This document shows positions 1 to 9,091 of a stretch of 64,000 bases of DNA, one piece after another. Every line of letters begins with the position of its first letter. Position 1 is the stretch's first letter. This stretch comes from G965218495 sp965218495 (lineage in GTDB: Bacteria > Bacteroidota > Rhodothermia > Rhodothermales > Bin80). Under the pieces are notes generated by a model that made no database searches, had not been told where the DNA came from, and was given only the letters and a program-made list of their open reading frames with translations. The DNA is taken from positions 1,798,001-1,862,000 of the forward strand of contig OZ244626.1 in the NCBI GenBank assembly GCA_965218495.1. Reading direction: 5' to 3'. A program made the translations under genes and the position numbers.

Positions 1-1452
1 GTCGCGTGCATACTCCTCGGTGATCAACTCGCCGGTGCGCTCACGGTGAATCTCCTCGTCCTGCGCCTGCGAGGTGGGTTGCGGCACGGGATTGATCCGA
101 AGACGGGCGCCTGTGGCGAGTCGATCTTCTAGTCGACCGGGATCCGGGCAGATGATCTTCAGGCTGGTTTGGGTCGAGCGATGATTCAATAGTGGATTTC
201 GCAGCGTGAGATCCAGCAGCTTCCGTTGCCACCGCTCCAAACGGCTCTCGGGTGTACGCGGTCTGTCCTCGCCAGCGTCGGCATCGTCGAAGTCGGGAAG
301 CGCTGGTGCATACTCCAAAGGCAGTTCCGCAGTCCCCGCATTCCCCGCAACCCCAGGCCCGCGTCCATTCGACTTCAATGCGAGCGGAGTAATCTGGTGA
401 GCCCGTGCCCGCCGAATGTCGACAGCTGCACAGAAGGTGGCGTCGTCGTCCGCACCAACCGTGCGACCCGCCGCCCCAAGGGCATTGGAGAAACTCGGGG
501 GCGGGCGTGATGTCACGCAGGTCGTCTCTATGAGCAATAACTCCTTAAGGTCTACCCGCTTTCTGAGCGTCTCGGCGTCATCGATCACGATCGTCGACAG
601 ACTCTCCGGCTGGAGCCAGACACCGACCAGCGCATGACCCTTGGGCAAGGCAACGATCGGGTTTAGTCCTGCCTGCTCGAAGGACGCAGCGAAGAGCATG
701 GCCGTATCCAGACATGTTGCCACGCGCCCGTCGAGGATACGACTAGGCACACGGACCTTCTGGCCGTCGTGCTCAAAACTCGCGGCAGGAATCACATAGG
801 TCAGGCCAAGGTTGGCGATCGTCGAGTAGATGGCACTGGCGACCTCCCATACGCGCTCACGGCTCGTCGACTCGTACCCGTCAATCCGATCCGGCTTGCC
901 CGCTTGGCGCAACACTCGGCTGGCGCCCCGAAGGATCACGTCCACGGCCGGATCGTTGGGCATGCAGAACGCTGGCAGAAGCTCCGGCATGAACCCTGCC
1001 CCTCCCCACTCGTTGTACGCGAGCAGATCAACCGTCATGGGGAGTCGGGCCAATGGAATTCCATCCTTCTCCAATCGGAAGGTCAATGCACCGCTCATCT
1101 TCTCTGTGCGTTCCAGCAGGAACCCGCCATCCACTTCGAGGTCCAGCTTCTGGATGCGGATCAGGCCCCTTGGCTCGATCCGCGCGACAGGCCACACCTT
1201 TTCCCTGATGAACGCCGGATCGGACTCAAGCGTCAGGATGAGGTCTTCGAAGTGCTCCTCCGGGTCAAGATTCTCGATCTCTAGGCTGCGGAGCACCGGA
1301 AAGGCGCACTGGTGTGCCGCGAAGTTCAGCTTCTTGGCGACATCCACAAGAATTTTCAGGCTACCTTCCCCGTCGGAACTGTCACGCGCATGTAGCAGGT
1401 AGCCTTCGGTACCCGTGCCGGGGCGATCAAGGTGATCAAGGTGATCAAGCAT
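1..1452 (-). CDS. DUF4011-type large helicase, N-terminal part (partial)
   Basis: The frame is open from an ATG at 1452 to the left window edge (484 codons), so the C-terminus is missing. At about residue 405 it carries WQRKLLDLTLRNPLLN, the hallmark start of the DUF4011 domain found in very large superfamily 1 helicase/nuclease-like proteins (often with a C-terminal DUF3320). The helicase motifs would lie outside the window. Before it, residues about 240-295 read like a transglutaminase-like fold, with Cys247 in ATCLDTA, His273 in KGHALVGVW and Asp291/292 in VIDDAE in the right order. The N-terminus includes LDHLDHLDR, encoded by a 9-bp tandem repeat. DUF4011 proteins are often found in accessory or defence-like regions, but the function here is inferred. 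The family call is firm; the start is less certain. Confidence 0.8.
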   Translation of the reverse strand, partial: MLDHLDHLDRPGTGTEGYLLHARDSSDGEGSLKILVDVAKKLNFAAHQCAFPVLRSLEIENLDPEEHFEDLILTLESDPAFIREKVWPVARIEPRGLIRIQKLDLEVDGGFLLERTEKMSGALTFRLEKDGIPLARLPMTVDLLAYNEWGGAGFMPELLPAFCMPNDPAVDVILRGASRVLRQAGKPDRIDGYESTSRERVWEVASAIYSTIANLGLTYVIPAASFEHDGQKVRVPSRILDGRVATCLDTAMLFAASFEQAGLNPIVALPKGHALVGVWLQPESLSTIVIDDAETLRKRVDLKELLLIETTCVTSRPPPSFSNALGAAGRTVGADDDATFCAAVDIRRARAHQITPLALKSNGRGPGVAGNAGTAELPLEYAPALPDFDDADAGEDRPRTPESRLERWQRKLLDLTLRNPLLNHRSTQTSLKIICPDPGRLEDRLATGARLRINPVPQPTSQAQDEEIHRERTGELITEEYARD

Positions 1453-1669
1453 GGTGTGGGGTGGTCGTCAGGGTTCAGTAGGTGCCGACTCGGTAGGTTA
1501 GTGCTTGCCCGAAAAATGCCTGATCGGCCCTGCAGATCAGTGGAGGGCCTAGGTGTCATTGGCCCGCACAACTTGATGGAGGGTGCGTCGCATGTCTACT
1601 GCAGTATGCAATTGCTATGTCTTGCACAAAGTAAATTACGGATTTGATTCCGATCGGTGGGTGATACAC

Positions 1670-1700
1670 TTGGTCCTTTTGGTAATATCTAGGCTATAAT
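1670..1700 (+). promoter_or_regulatory. Possible promoter upstream of the GAF gene
   Basis: A perfect TATAAT lies at 1695-1700 in an AT-rich stretch, about 50 bp upstream of the GAF gene. A weak TTGGTC at 1670-1675 is 19 bp away, wider than the usual spacing. This is a weak call based only on the motifs. Confidence 0.25.
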
Positions 1701-1751
1701 TCTACCCTAACTCCCACCGTGCCAGCGTGCGTGAGGCCCTAGGAAAAGCGA

Positions 1752-2117
1752 ATGGCGACGAATGAATCTGACAGGCTGCGGCACCAGATCGAGGAGCTGC
1801 AGGGACACATCACCAAGTTGAGCCGTGCCTTCGTGCGCATCAGCGCGAACCTTGGTATCGACTCTATCCTGAAGGAGATTGTCGACAGCGCCCGCGACCT
1901 GACCGGCGCGCGCTTCAGCTTTATCATGACCGTCGACGAGGAATGCCGGCCCAGGCGCTTCGTCGGCTCACCCATCACGGCGGGCGAGTACCGGCAAATG
2001 ACAGAGTCGACCGACGGGCGGCGGCTGTTCGAGTACCTAACGGACCCTCGGACGCGCTGGGAGTCGGAGACGTACCCGACGTTCCCTCCCGGTCGCCGGG
2101 GGTATACGCCGACATAA
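1752..2117 (+). pseudogene. GAF-domain protein, truncated by IS4-family insertion
   Basis: A start ATG follows an AGGAAAAG purine tract. The first 30 residues form a heptad-like helix (LRHQIEELQGHITKLSRAFVR), followed by the beginning of a GAF domain (ISANLGIDSILKEIVDSARDLTGARFSFIMTVDE). Native sequence ends at 2112, where the inverted-repeat end of an IS4-family element begins; the last codons and the stop lie in IS sequence. GAF domains bind small ligands or mediate dimerisation, and in this arrangement they usually precede an output domain that is lost here. The truncated product is unlikely to be functional. Confidence 0.7.
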
Positions 2118-2130
2118 GCGTTAATTTGTT

Positions 2131-2911
2131 GTGCGCCGTGATAAGGCGCTTTTCTCGGGTGGGTGCGAATCCCATCCATCATCTGTCGCTCCAGGTGGTA
2201 GCGGCCAAGGCGGTTTATGGAGGTAACGACATGGACTGAAGCACTTTGGCAAAAGGATCGCTTTGCGATTCAGCGAACGTACGGGACGGAACGCGTAGTG
2301 AATGCTGAGCAGGCCTCGAAACTGCTAATGCGAAAGCCGACCCTCCAATGAGTAGAGGAAGGCCGCCGGCGGTTCGGGAGGTGAGCGACACAGGCACCGA
2401 GCTGTTTTCGCCGGGGTAATGGCACTGGCACGTACGGAAGATGAGAAAAGACGCAACACGGGAAACTCTGTTGATGGTGGGGCACACCAACTGGAAGCTC
2501 ATAAGAGCCAGGCTGGGTCAACAGGGTGGCGGAGTGGCCAGCATTGCCGTGGAAGCGGAGTAATGTCCGCAGAGGGAAAGGTTTCGGCAATGGCGAAGTC
2601 CTAACAGCCGGTTTACGGTCGGAGACCTAAGAGACATCACGTGCGAAAGTGAGCGAAGCGCGCTCCGGCTCTGCCGGGGAGCGTGGCAGCCAAGGCGTAA
2701 ACAGGCTTGGCTCCGAGTCGTCAGGGGTGTTGTGTAGGGGATGGAGAGTACCCACCTCCATTGAACAAAGCTCCTCGTTCCGGGCGACTTTTCCGAGTGC
2801 GAGATGCATGATCCGCCTAGAGAGCCCGGTGCGAGAAAATCGCATGCCGGGTTCGGTGAGCGGCAGGCGGAAACGCGCTCCTCGGAGTGGCGCGCCGCCA
2901 ACCGACTCTAC
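2131..2911 (+). mobile_element. ORF-less group II intron
   Basis: Both boundaries are fixed by comparison with the uninterrupted IS4 copy at the right of the window. The intron starts with GTGCGCC, fitting the group II 5' consensus GUGYG, and ends in CTAC, fitting the usual AY end. Domain V is a 33-nt hairpin at 2822-2854 (GAGCCCGGTGCG stem, GAAA-type loop, closing CGCATGCCGGGTTC), and the following hairpin to about 2905 is domain VI. No reverse transcriptase frame exists in its 781 bp, so it would need an intron-encoded protein in trans to splice or move. It lies antisense to the IS transposase. Confidence 0.85.
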
Positions 2912-3557
2912 TAAGTATTGGGGAAATAGCGTTCAACTTGGTTAATTCTAGCTCTTGGAGGCGCAGCCAACATTCCCGAGATTGTGGGCCATTGCTCGAT
3001 CATCTCGGCCAAGGAGTATCCCGGCTCAACCGCCCGCGCGACTTGGTTGCGGGCGAACTTGAATTCCCTCCATGTACTGGGTGTGCGCCCGCACATCATA
3101 GCCCCAGGAGGGCAGTGTCCGTGCGTGACGGACGATCTTTTCGGTCAACAGCGCAACCAGTAACTTCCCGTAAAGCCAAGCTTTCGCGCGCTCGTGATCG
3201 AATTTCGGCAAGTGGTCCGGCTGGGCTAACGATTTGAAACGCTTGAACACCAGTTCAACCTGCCAGCGTAGTCGTTACCAGTCGAGCACGGTGGTCGCTG
3301 AAAACATTTCCATTGGGAAGGTGGGTGAATAGGATGACGTACCGGGCGTAGCTCAAGGTTTCTTTCCGTGGCTTCTTTCCCTTCCGCTGAGCAGTCTGAC
3401 TGGTCTTGGTATGCGCCTCTGCAATCGCTTCGTCCGTTTTACGAAGCGCACAGATACGGCCTTTCACGGGGATTCCTGCCTTGATGGCTGCGGTCCAGAC
3501 TCCCACAACCCCAGCCTGCTGTAAGGACTCCACCGACGCTAACACGTCAAAGCGGAA
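2912..3557 (-). pseudogene. IS4-family transposase, C-terminal fragment with frameshifts
   Basis: Three minus-strand frame segments match the 388-aa transposase at 61867-63033. One holds LLASVESL..GVWTAA.KA.IPVKGRICALRKTDEA, one FKRFKSLAQPDHLPKFDHE with GKLLVALLTEKIVRHARTL, and one WREFKFARNQVARAVEPG with the terminal INQVERYF. At least one frameshift near 3250-3310 is private to this copy. A second, at the PWG/WREF junction near 3095, is shared with the right-hand copy. The N-terminal half, including the first two catalytic aspartates, is missing. Dead. Confidence 0.85.
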
Positions 3558-3600
3558 CTTTATCAATTTATTTTCTACAAGAGCCAGTAAGTACCTTATA

Positions 3601-3628
3601 GACAGTCACTTACGAAAACTGTCTTTTT
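3601..3628 (+). terminator. Possible intrinsic terminator
   Basis: GACAGT (3601-3606) pairs with ACTGTC (3618-3623) across an 11-nt loop, followed by TTTTTC. It sits in the AT-rich junction between two IS remnants. The stem has only 6 bp, so the call is weak. Confidence 0.3.
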
Positions 3629-3644
3629 CTATAGCACTACCATT

Positions 3645-4387
3645 TTAGGGTCGTTTTGTGTGCGCCTTGTAGGTGTAGTTGTGGGGCTTGAGGCCCATGA
3701 TCATGGCGATCTGGCGCTGGAGCGGACCTTGGTCTGCATCCTTCTTCAACAGGTTGCAGGAGCGCCGGTCTTTTGGCAATACGGTCGTGATCCGGTGCCA
3801 CCGGTTCAGCTCGAACTGCAGCGTGGTCCAGCTGCTGTGGAGGTCATACTGCTTCAGCTTCGTGCGAATGAGTTGTACCGCCTGATAGGCCAGTACCGAG
3901 AGGAGGATGTGTTTCCGGATGCGCTCATCCTTGCTGTGGTACAGGGGACGCATGCCCAACTCGGACTTCAGCGAACGAAACGTGCGCTCGATGTCTGCAA
4001 GCTTCCAGTATGTGCGTGCGATTTGCGAGGCAGACCAGTCCGTGTGGCTGGTATGCAGGATGTAGCCGCCGGAGGCTTGCGTCTGCTGCTCAAACGCAGA
4101 CAGGTGCGTAAAGGTGACCGCCCTCGCGTGCGTACTGTCCTTTTTGCGCAAGACATCGATCTTGTACTGGTACGAGACGCGCTTATGCCTTTCGAGCTCG
4201 CGACCGAGTCTGCGTTGCACCTTGTCGTATTCTTTGACGTAGCGGGGCTTGGAGAGTCCCTCGTGCAGGGTCTTCAGCGCAGCCTCGAACTTTGCGCGCC
4301 TGGTGTCCAGTATGCGATCGCCGGTGGCCTTGCGTGCCTCACTATGCAAGTAGACTTGCAGCGTTCCCTCTTGCTGCTCCAGGCGCC
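3645..4387 (-). pseudogene. IS1634-family transposase, C-terminal half
   Basis: The fragment begins at LEQQEGTLQVYLHSEARK next to the IS256-like insertion and contains the third catalytic region (ADIERTFRSLKSELGMRPLYHSKDERI), with the glutamate and the typical R-P-x-Y-H block. It aligns with the intact 626-aa transposase at 30874-32754. Separated from its N-terminal half, it is non-functional. Confidence 0.85.
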
Positions 4388-4402
4388 GGTGGTGCACCAT
4401 TC

Positions 4403-5698
4403 TTAGTTGGTAGGGGGCGGACGTAGTTGCGTGGAGGTGGTATTTGAATGAGTAGTGTAGCCTATATGCGCTTGTAGCACCATTCGTAGCTTCGGAAGAT
4501 GTTGCGTCTGGGGAATCTTTTGCAAGTTACGAATAGATTCGATGGCTCCCAGTGCTATCCACCGGTGCACCTGACCCGAGTGCATCCAGTGTGTCACGTT
4601 GTGGAAGAGGCGGGCGAAGGCACTGTTCAGGTTCTCTATGCTGTTGGTCGTACGCAAGCTGCGGCCCAGCACCTGGGCCAGGCCCAGCCGATGCAGCGTC
4701 AGTGTCTGCTCCATGCCTTCTGCCAGACTGGCGGCGGCTTTGGGAGCACTGGACTGCAACTCCGTTTGGAGGTTCGTTAGTGCTGCCTTCGCCGCTGCGT
4801 AGGTGGGCTTCCGATAGGCGGACTGAAGACGCTTACGGTAGCGTGGCTGATCCTCTTTCTTCACGTGTGCCACCACGTTTTCCTGTTTATGCCAGCAGCA
4901 GCGCTGTACCAGTGCATATGTGCCGAAGACTTTGCGCACCGCCGCGTGTATGCCTTTGGACCCATCGACCATGCAGAGCAGCCCTTCGCCGAAGTGCAGG
5001 CCACGGGCAATCAGGTCTTCCAAGAGGCCCTAGATGGCCTCGGTATTCTCCGAAGGCACCTGCGCAAACCCCAGCACTACCTTCTCGCCCGTCAGGGTCA
5101 GTCCCATGGCCACCACTACCTGGTATTTGGCAAAGTGCTTCCCGTCGATCCACAGGCCCACCAGGTCCAGCTTGTCCAGCCGGCGTTCAAAGAAGTCTTG
5201 CAGGATCTGTTGGCCGCGCCGGATAAACCTGCGCCGCACAGAGGTCGCGCTGAGACCAAACGCGTCGGCATACTCCTGGGCTGCCCGCTGGTAGTTGCGC
5301 TGGCTGACGCCCATGAGCAATACCTCAGTCAGCTTCTGGTCATCTACTTTTGCGTTGTGCAGTCGGCGATAGCTCTTAAGGGAGCGCGCCTGGTTCGTCT
5401 GTTTGTCCTGCACGCGTGGCACCCTGATGGGTACCCGCTGCCCACACAGACGGATGGACCCTGGATTGGAGCCCCAACGCTGGTAGCGCCCCTGGTGCGG
5501 CTTGTCTCGGCTGCGATACCGTCCGCAAAGCATGGCGACCTCGTCCCGAATGGCTTGCTCGGCCATGCGTTGGTGAAACGAGCCGATGTTGAGCACCGCG
5601 TCGATCTTCGCCTCCATGCTGCACGAGCCAAAGGCGCGCAGGAGCTCGCCGCAGGGGTCCGTAGGATGCACCGTAGTGGGAGAGGTCGTCATGTGCAC
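4403..5698 (-). pseudogene. IS256-family (mutator-type) transposase with one amber codon
   Basis: Reading through a TAG at 5030-5032, the single frame gives about 431 residues, the usual IS256 length. The DDE triad is visible: Asp in LWIDGKHFAK, Asp in CMVDGSKGIHAAVRKVFG and Glu in TTNSIENLNSAF. Other family marks are QRCCWHKQENV and TLTLHRLG. The start is GTG 5698 or ATG 5692, 9 nt after the stop of the upstream paralogue. The amber lies between EAI and GLLEDL in the catalytic core, so the element is probably immobile unless suppressed or complemented. Confidence 0.85.
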
Positions 5699-5707
5699 TG
5701 GTAGGGT

Positions 5708-6790
5708 TTAGGAGGGCGTAAGACGTTCGCTAAAGAGGGTGCTGCGAAGGCGCGCAAGGTACGAAGCGTTGGCCAGGCGGTAGAGGCGCGTCTCCATCGT
5801 GAGCAGGCCCAGGGCCATGCACGCCTGCCGCTGCTGTGGTGGCAGCCAGTGGGCATAGGGCCTCAGGTGTGCGGCTAAGCGTTGGCTGACACGGCCAATC
5901 ACGCTGGTGGTCTTCAGGCTGCGACCCAAGGCGGCAAAGACACCCGCCCGGTGCAGGGTCAGCGTCTGCTTGAGTCCCTCCTGCAGGCAGCGCCCCGCGG
6001 TGTGGTTCTCTCGGGAGACGGCGCTGTGCACACGCATCAGTGCGCGCAGGGCCGTGTCATAGTCGGCCGCCTCCCAAGCGTGCCGCAGTGCGCTACGCAC
6101 CGCCAGACGTTCCGCCTCCGGCAGATAGCTCAACACACGCCGGGCCTTCTGCACATGACACCGTTGCACCTGGACACGGGCGCCAAAGTGGGCTGCAAGC
6201 GCCTCGTAGAGGCCACTGCCCCCGGAGATCACGCACAGCAGTCCGCGCTCGGTGCAAAGCCCGCGCCTGGTAAGCTGCTGCAGCATCTGACTCAACGCTG
6301 CGGCATCCTCCAGCGACGAAGCCGCGAAGCTTAGGATCCGTTTGCGCCCGGTCATCGTAGAGCCCATGCAGAAGACATACTGTGTGCCCAGCACATAGGC
6401 GGCGTCAAGCCATAACGCCACGTAGTCGTGCTGGGACAGCGGCCGCGTGGCGAACTCCTGCCAGGCCTGCTCCAGGTAGGCTGCCACCGACGCATCCAGT
6501 GGCTGCGCAAGCACAGACGAGGCCTCCGGCCGATCCCGCGTGGACACGCACCTCACACAGCAGGTGCACGCTGCGGAGTCGGCCTCCGGCACCTGCGCGT
6601 CGGCGCCCGAGGCCGGGCCGCTCGCCCCATCTCCACGGGTACTCTGACCCGGTGCGGTCCAGTCACGAGCGAGCAGCTCCATCAGCTCGCTGAACTGCCT
6701 GACCAGGGACAGGCGCCAGTCACCCTGAGCACGCAGGGCGTCGCCAGTGACGCTGTCATGGAGTGTGGACTTGCTGTGTTGCCCGGACAT
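5708..6790 (-). CDS. Catalytically degenerate IS256 transposase paralogue (accessory ORF)
   Basis: This 360-aa protein follows the IS256 fold from about residue 125. LWLDAAYVLG matches the first catalytic block and keeps Asp. CVISGGSGLYEALAAHFG matches the second block but lacks the Asp of VDGSKG. QRCHVQKARRV and TLTLHRAG match conserved blocks. KTTSVIGRVSQRL matches the third block with Gly in place of the catalytic Glu. The first 120 residues are unlike a standard transposase N-terminus and include a short Cys cluster (CTCCVRC). It lies 9 nt upstream of the transposase on the same strand, so the two are probably co-transcribed. A role as regulator, DNA-binding partner or hetero-subunit is inference. 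A similar partner occurs in the second IS256-like element here. Confidence 0.8.
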   Translation of the reverse strand: MSGQHSKSTLHDSVTGDALRAQGDWRLSLVRQFSELMELLARDWTAPGQSTRGDGASGPASGADAQVPEADSAACTCCVRCVSTRDRPEASSVLAQPLDASVAAYLEQAWQEFATRPLSQHDYVALWLDAAYVLGTQYVFCMGSTMTGRKRILSFAASSLEDAAALSQMLQQLTRRGLCTERGLLCVISGGSGLYEALAAHFGARVQVQRCHVQKARRVLSYLPEAERLAVRSALRHAWEAADYDTALRALMRVHSAVSRENHTAGRCLQEGLKQTLTLHRAGVFAALGRSLKTTSVIGRVSQRLAAHLRPYAHWLPPQQRQACMALGLLTMETRLYRLANASYLARLRSTLFSERLTPS

Positions 6791-6873
6791 AAGAAGCAGA
6801 CTGGATATATGTGGAAAATGGCTCCACTATCTGTCTACGTCTGCCCTTTACCAACTAAGAATGGCGCACCGCC

Positions 6874-7972
6874 CTGGCGCCAGGCTTTGATGGAGACCCC
6901 GCTTTGTGTATTCCAGCACTCCTCCGGCGCACGTTCAGGGGTGGCGGCGCCTGGGTGCGCTGCACACAGATCCAATCCAGTCCCTTCGACCGCAGGGACG
7001 CCACATTGGCGCGAGTGGCTATGCCCGCGTCCATGATGACGGTCGCACGAGCGCCATTGAGCCGCTCCATGGCCTGTTGAAGCGTCTTCGGTTCGCTGGC
7101 ATTGCCAGCAAGGACGGCTGCGCCACGCACAAAGCCGGACGCGTCCAGCGTTAAGGCCAACGTCACCAACGGACAATCCGATCGCTTTTCCTTGCTTCGT
7201 CCATACGCCAGGAGCACGCCTTTCTTGCGACCCGTGTAGAATAAGTTGGTCAGATCATACAAGATGAGCGTCTCACCAAAGCCCAACAGCCGCTGCGCAT
7301 TGCCATAGAGTCCGTCCATAAGCTCTTCGCGCAGCGCATACAGCCGATCGCCTACCCGGTACAGCGTACTTGCGCACGGGGCCTCCAGCTGCACCAGCTC
7401 CAAAATGGCGGAGGCCTTCATCATCCACTGGTACGTATGCGCCTCACTTCCGGGCGACAACATGCGCCCAACCACCAGAACCAGGGCCATGCGAATAGCA
7501 TCTTCTCGCATGCCCAACGCGCGTAGCAGCGCCGCGAAGCCGAGTTGCCCCAAGGCTTGCAGGCATACGCGCTCGCCTCCGACCGTGCGTGAATCCGGAT
7601 GATGCACTGCGTCGGTAATGATGGCGTCGCGGTCGTCGCGTCCGGCGTCCACATCGTAGTCCTTCTCACGCAGTCGGCGCACGATCTCGTCCACGGCGCG
7701 TTCGACCTTCTCATCTTCCAGCGGTAGTGCGCGCTGTCCGCGCAGCGCCAGCTCAACCCGCTTGGTTACGGTGGGCCAGTCGGCTTCGGCAATGTCAAAG
7801 TCCTGGCCAAGGTTCAGGATGGTTTCTTGTTTGGGCTGGCCATTGACGCGCCGGCATTCCAGCAGTCCGTATCCGGTGCGTTGCGTCTTTGAGCTTGTAG
7901 GCTCTCCTGCGGATATACACGGCATTGGCGTAGACCTGCGCACAATAGAGCGGCGGAATGTGCACGGCAAAA
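6874..7972 (-). pseudogene. IS1634-family transposase, N-terminal half with frameshifts
   Basis: The fragment contains NGQPKQETILNLGQDF, the first catalytic block ILYDLTNLFYTGRKKG and the second block ATVIMDAGIATRANVASLRSKG. Two frameshifts are seen: near 7880, between VYIRRRAYKLKDATHRIR and YGLLECRRVNG, and near 6945, after WICVQRTQ. It ends at GVSIKAWR where the IS256-like element entered. The presumed start is a GTG just inside the IS3 junction at 7973. Confidence 0.8.
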
Positions 7973-8026
7973 TGAGACCATTGTCCGTGAAGTCTTAATA
8001 AATTGAGTGCCCACGGAGGGGTATGG

Positions 8027-9091
8027 TTAGTGAACGGGTTCAAGGTGGGGCTGGCGTCTGCTTGTGGCTTGGCCTTCCGGCCCTGATAGTGTAGTGCATA
8101 GGCGATTAGGTCTGTTTATCCAGGCTTGGCGCGGAGGCATGGCGATTTTCGGTGCACCCCGTAGGAAGCGCTCGGGGTTCCGGGCATAGGCTTTTTCCAT
8201 GACACGCTGCCGCTGGCTGCGTACTTCACGGGCCCTGCCGTAATGAACCATGCTCGGACGCATCAGCGCAAGCTCGCTGTGGTAGTGCACGTCGTTGTAC
8301 CAGTCTATGAACTCTCGCGCCCAGTTCCTGGCATCCTGCAGGGACCCGAATCGCTGCGGATAGCCTGCGTGGTACTTCATCGTCTTGAATTGTGCTTCGG
8401 AGAAGGCGTTGTCATTCGAGCAGTAGGGCCGTGAGAACGAGCGGCGCACGCCCAGATCGGCCAGTAGCTGGGTATACGTCTTGGACATCATGGGCGAGCC
8501 GCGGTCGCAGTGGATGACCAACTGGTGGGGGCTGACGCCCTGACGCATACAGGTCGTGTGGATGAACTCTCGGGCGAGATCGGCCGATTCACCCGGCACC
8601 ACCATCCAGCCCACCACGTATCGACTGAAGATGTCGAGCATCACGTACAGGGTGTAACTGGTCCACTTCTGCGGACCACGAAGCTTGGTCGTGTCCCAGC
8701 TCCATACCTGGTTGGGGGCCGTGGCCAAAAGCTCCGGTTTCTTGTACGGCGGGTGGACAAGCTGATTTCTACGCTCGCGCATCTCGTTGTATTCCTTGAG
8801 GATAGCATACATCGTGCGCCCGTGGCACAGATACTGGCCCTGGTCCAGCAGCGTAGCCCATATCTGGCGCGGAGGCATGTCCCAGAACCGTTCCGAGTTC
8901 ATGATCGCATGAATCCGGGCTCGCTCCTCTGCCGGGAGCCGCCCCTTGTTGGGCTTGCGCCGTTTCTTCTGTCGCACGTCCGGAGGCCGCTGGCTCCGGT
9001 AATAGGTGGCTCTCGGGAGCCCTACATGCTGGCAAGCGGAACGTACCCCCATTATTGTCGCAAGCTGCTTCACGATCTCCGTCTTCAGCAA
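8027..9091 (-). CDS. IS3-family transposase OrfB
   Basis: A 354-aa integrase-core (rve) transposase. DDE residues sit in SWDTTKLRGP, VIHCDRGSPM and DNAFSEAQFKTMKY. It has the IS3 OrfB helix-turn-helix start (GVRSACQHVGLPRATYYRSQRP). A TTG at 9091 overlaps the orfA stop by a few bases and is the likely start if translated alone; the frame stays open upstream, so an OrfAB fusion by frameshifting is also possible. No long slippery run is present here (AAAAAC only). The frame appears intact. Confidence 0.85.
   Translation of the reverse strand: MLKTEIVKQLATIMGVRSACQHVGLPRATYYRSQRPPDVRQKKRRKPNKGRLPAEERARIHAIMNSERFWDMPPRQIWATLLDQGQYLCHGRTMYAILKEYNEMRERRNQLVHPPYKKPELLATAPNQVWSWDTTKLRGPQKWTSYTLYVMLDIFSRYVVGWMVVPGESADLAREFIHTTCMRQGVSPHQLVIHCDRGSPMMSKTYTQLLADLGVRRSFSRPYCSNDNAFSEAQFKTMKYHAGYPQRFGSLQDARNWAREFIDWYNDVHYHSELALMRPSMVHYGRAREVRSQRQRVMEKAYARNPERFLRGAPKIAMPPRQAWINRPNRLCTTLSGPEGQATSRRQPHLEPVH

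Larger units (their letters stand above)
2113..3557 (-). mobile_element. IS4-family element remnant, interrupted by a group II intron
   Basis: The right-hand terminus begins at 2113 with CATAAGCGTTAATTTGTT. This matches the 20-bp inverted repeat of the IS4-family copy at 61664-63165 with two transitions. After 18 bp the sequence is interrupted by the intron at 2131-2911, then resumes with TAAGTATTGGGG exactly as in the other copy. Homology to the other copy fades at about 3557, where a short internal deletion is followed by unrelated AT-rich DNA, so the transposase 5' half and the second inverted repeat are gone. Confidence 0.85.
4388..6873 (-). mobile_element. Two-gene IS256-like element, copy 1
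   Basis: Terminal inverted repeats are GGTGGTGCACCATTCTTAGT (4388 inward) and GGCGGTGCGCCATTCTTAGT (6873 inward), and similarity continues through TGGTA. Flanking 8-mers CAGGCGCC (4380-4387) and CTGGCGCC (6874-6881) are a near-perfect target duplication, the length usual for IS256-family insertions. It contains an upstream degenerate paralogue (5708-6790) and a transposase with one amber codon (4403-5698). It splits an IS1634-family transposase. A second, divergent element with the same gene plan lies at 17072-19736. Confidence 0.85.
3632..7972 (-). mobile_element. IS1634-family element, split by an IS256-like insertion
   Basis: The C-terminal half of the transposase lies at 3645-4387 and the N-terminal half at 6874-7972. 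Between them sits a complete IS256-like element. The left end is near TATAGCACTACCATTTTAG; the right end was replaced by the IS3-family element that begins at 7973, just upstream of the presumed GTG start. The exact left boundary is uncertain. Confidence 0.7.

Noticed and set aside
769..1402. Two plus-strand frames of 171 and 190 codons
   Set aside because: They are antisense to the DUF4011 helicase, whose motifs are clear on the minus strand.
1431..1452. 9-bp tandem repeat (GGTGATCAA) as a regulatory repeat
   Set aside because: It lies inside the first codons of the helicase frame and is best explained as a coding microsatellite.
3660..4406. A 248-codon plus-strand frame
   Set aside because: It mirrors the IS1634-family transposase half on the other strand and has no family features.
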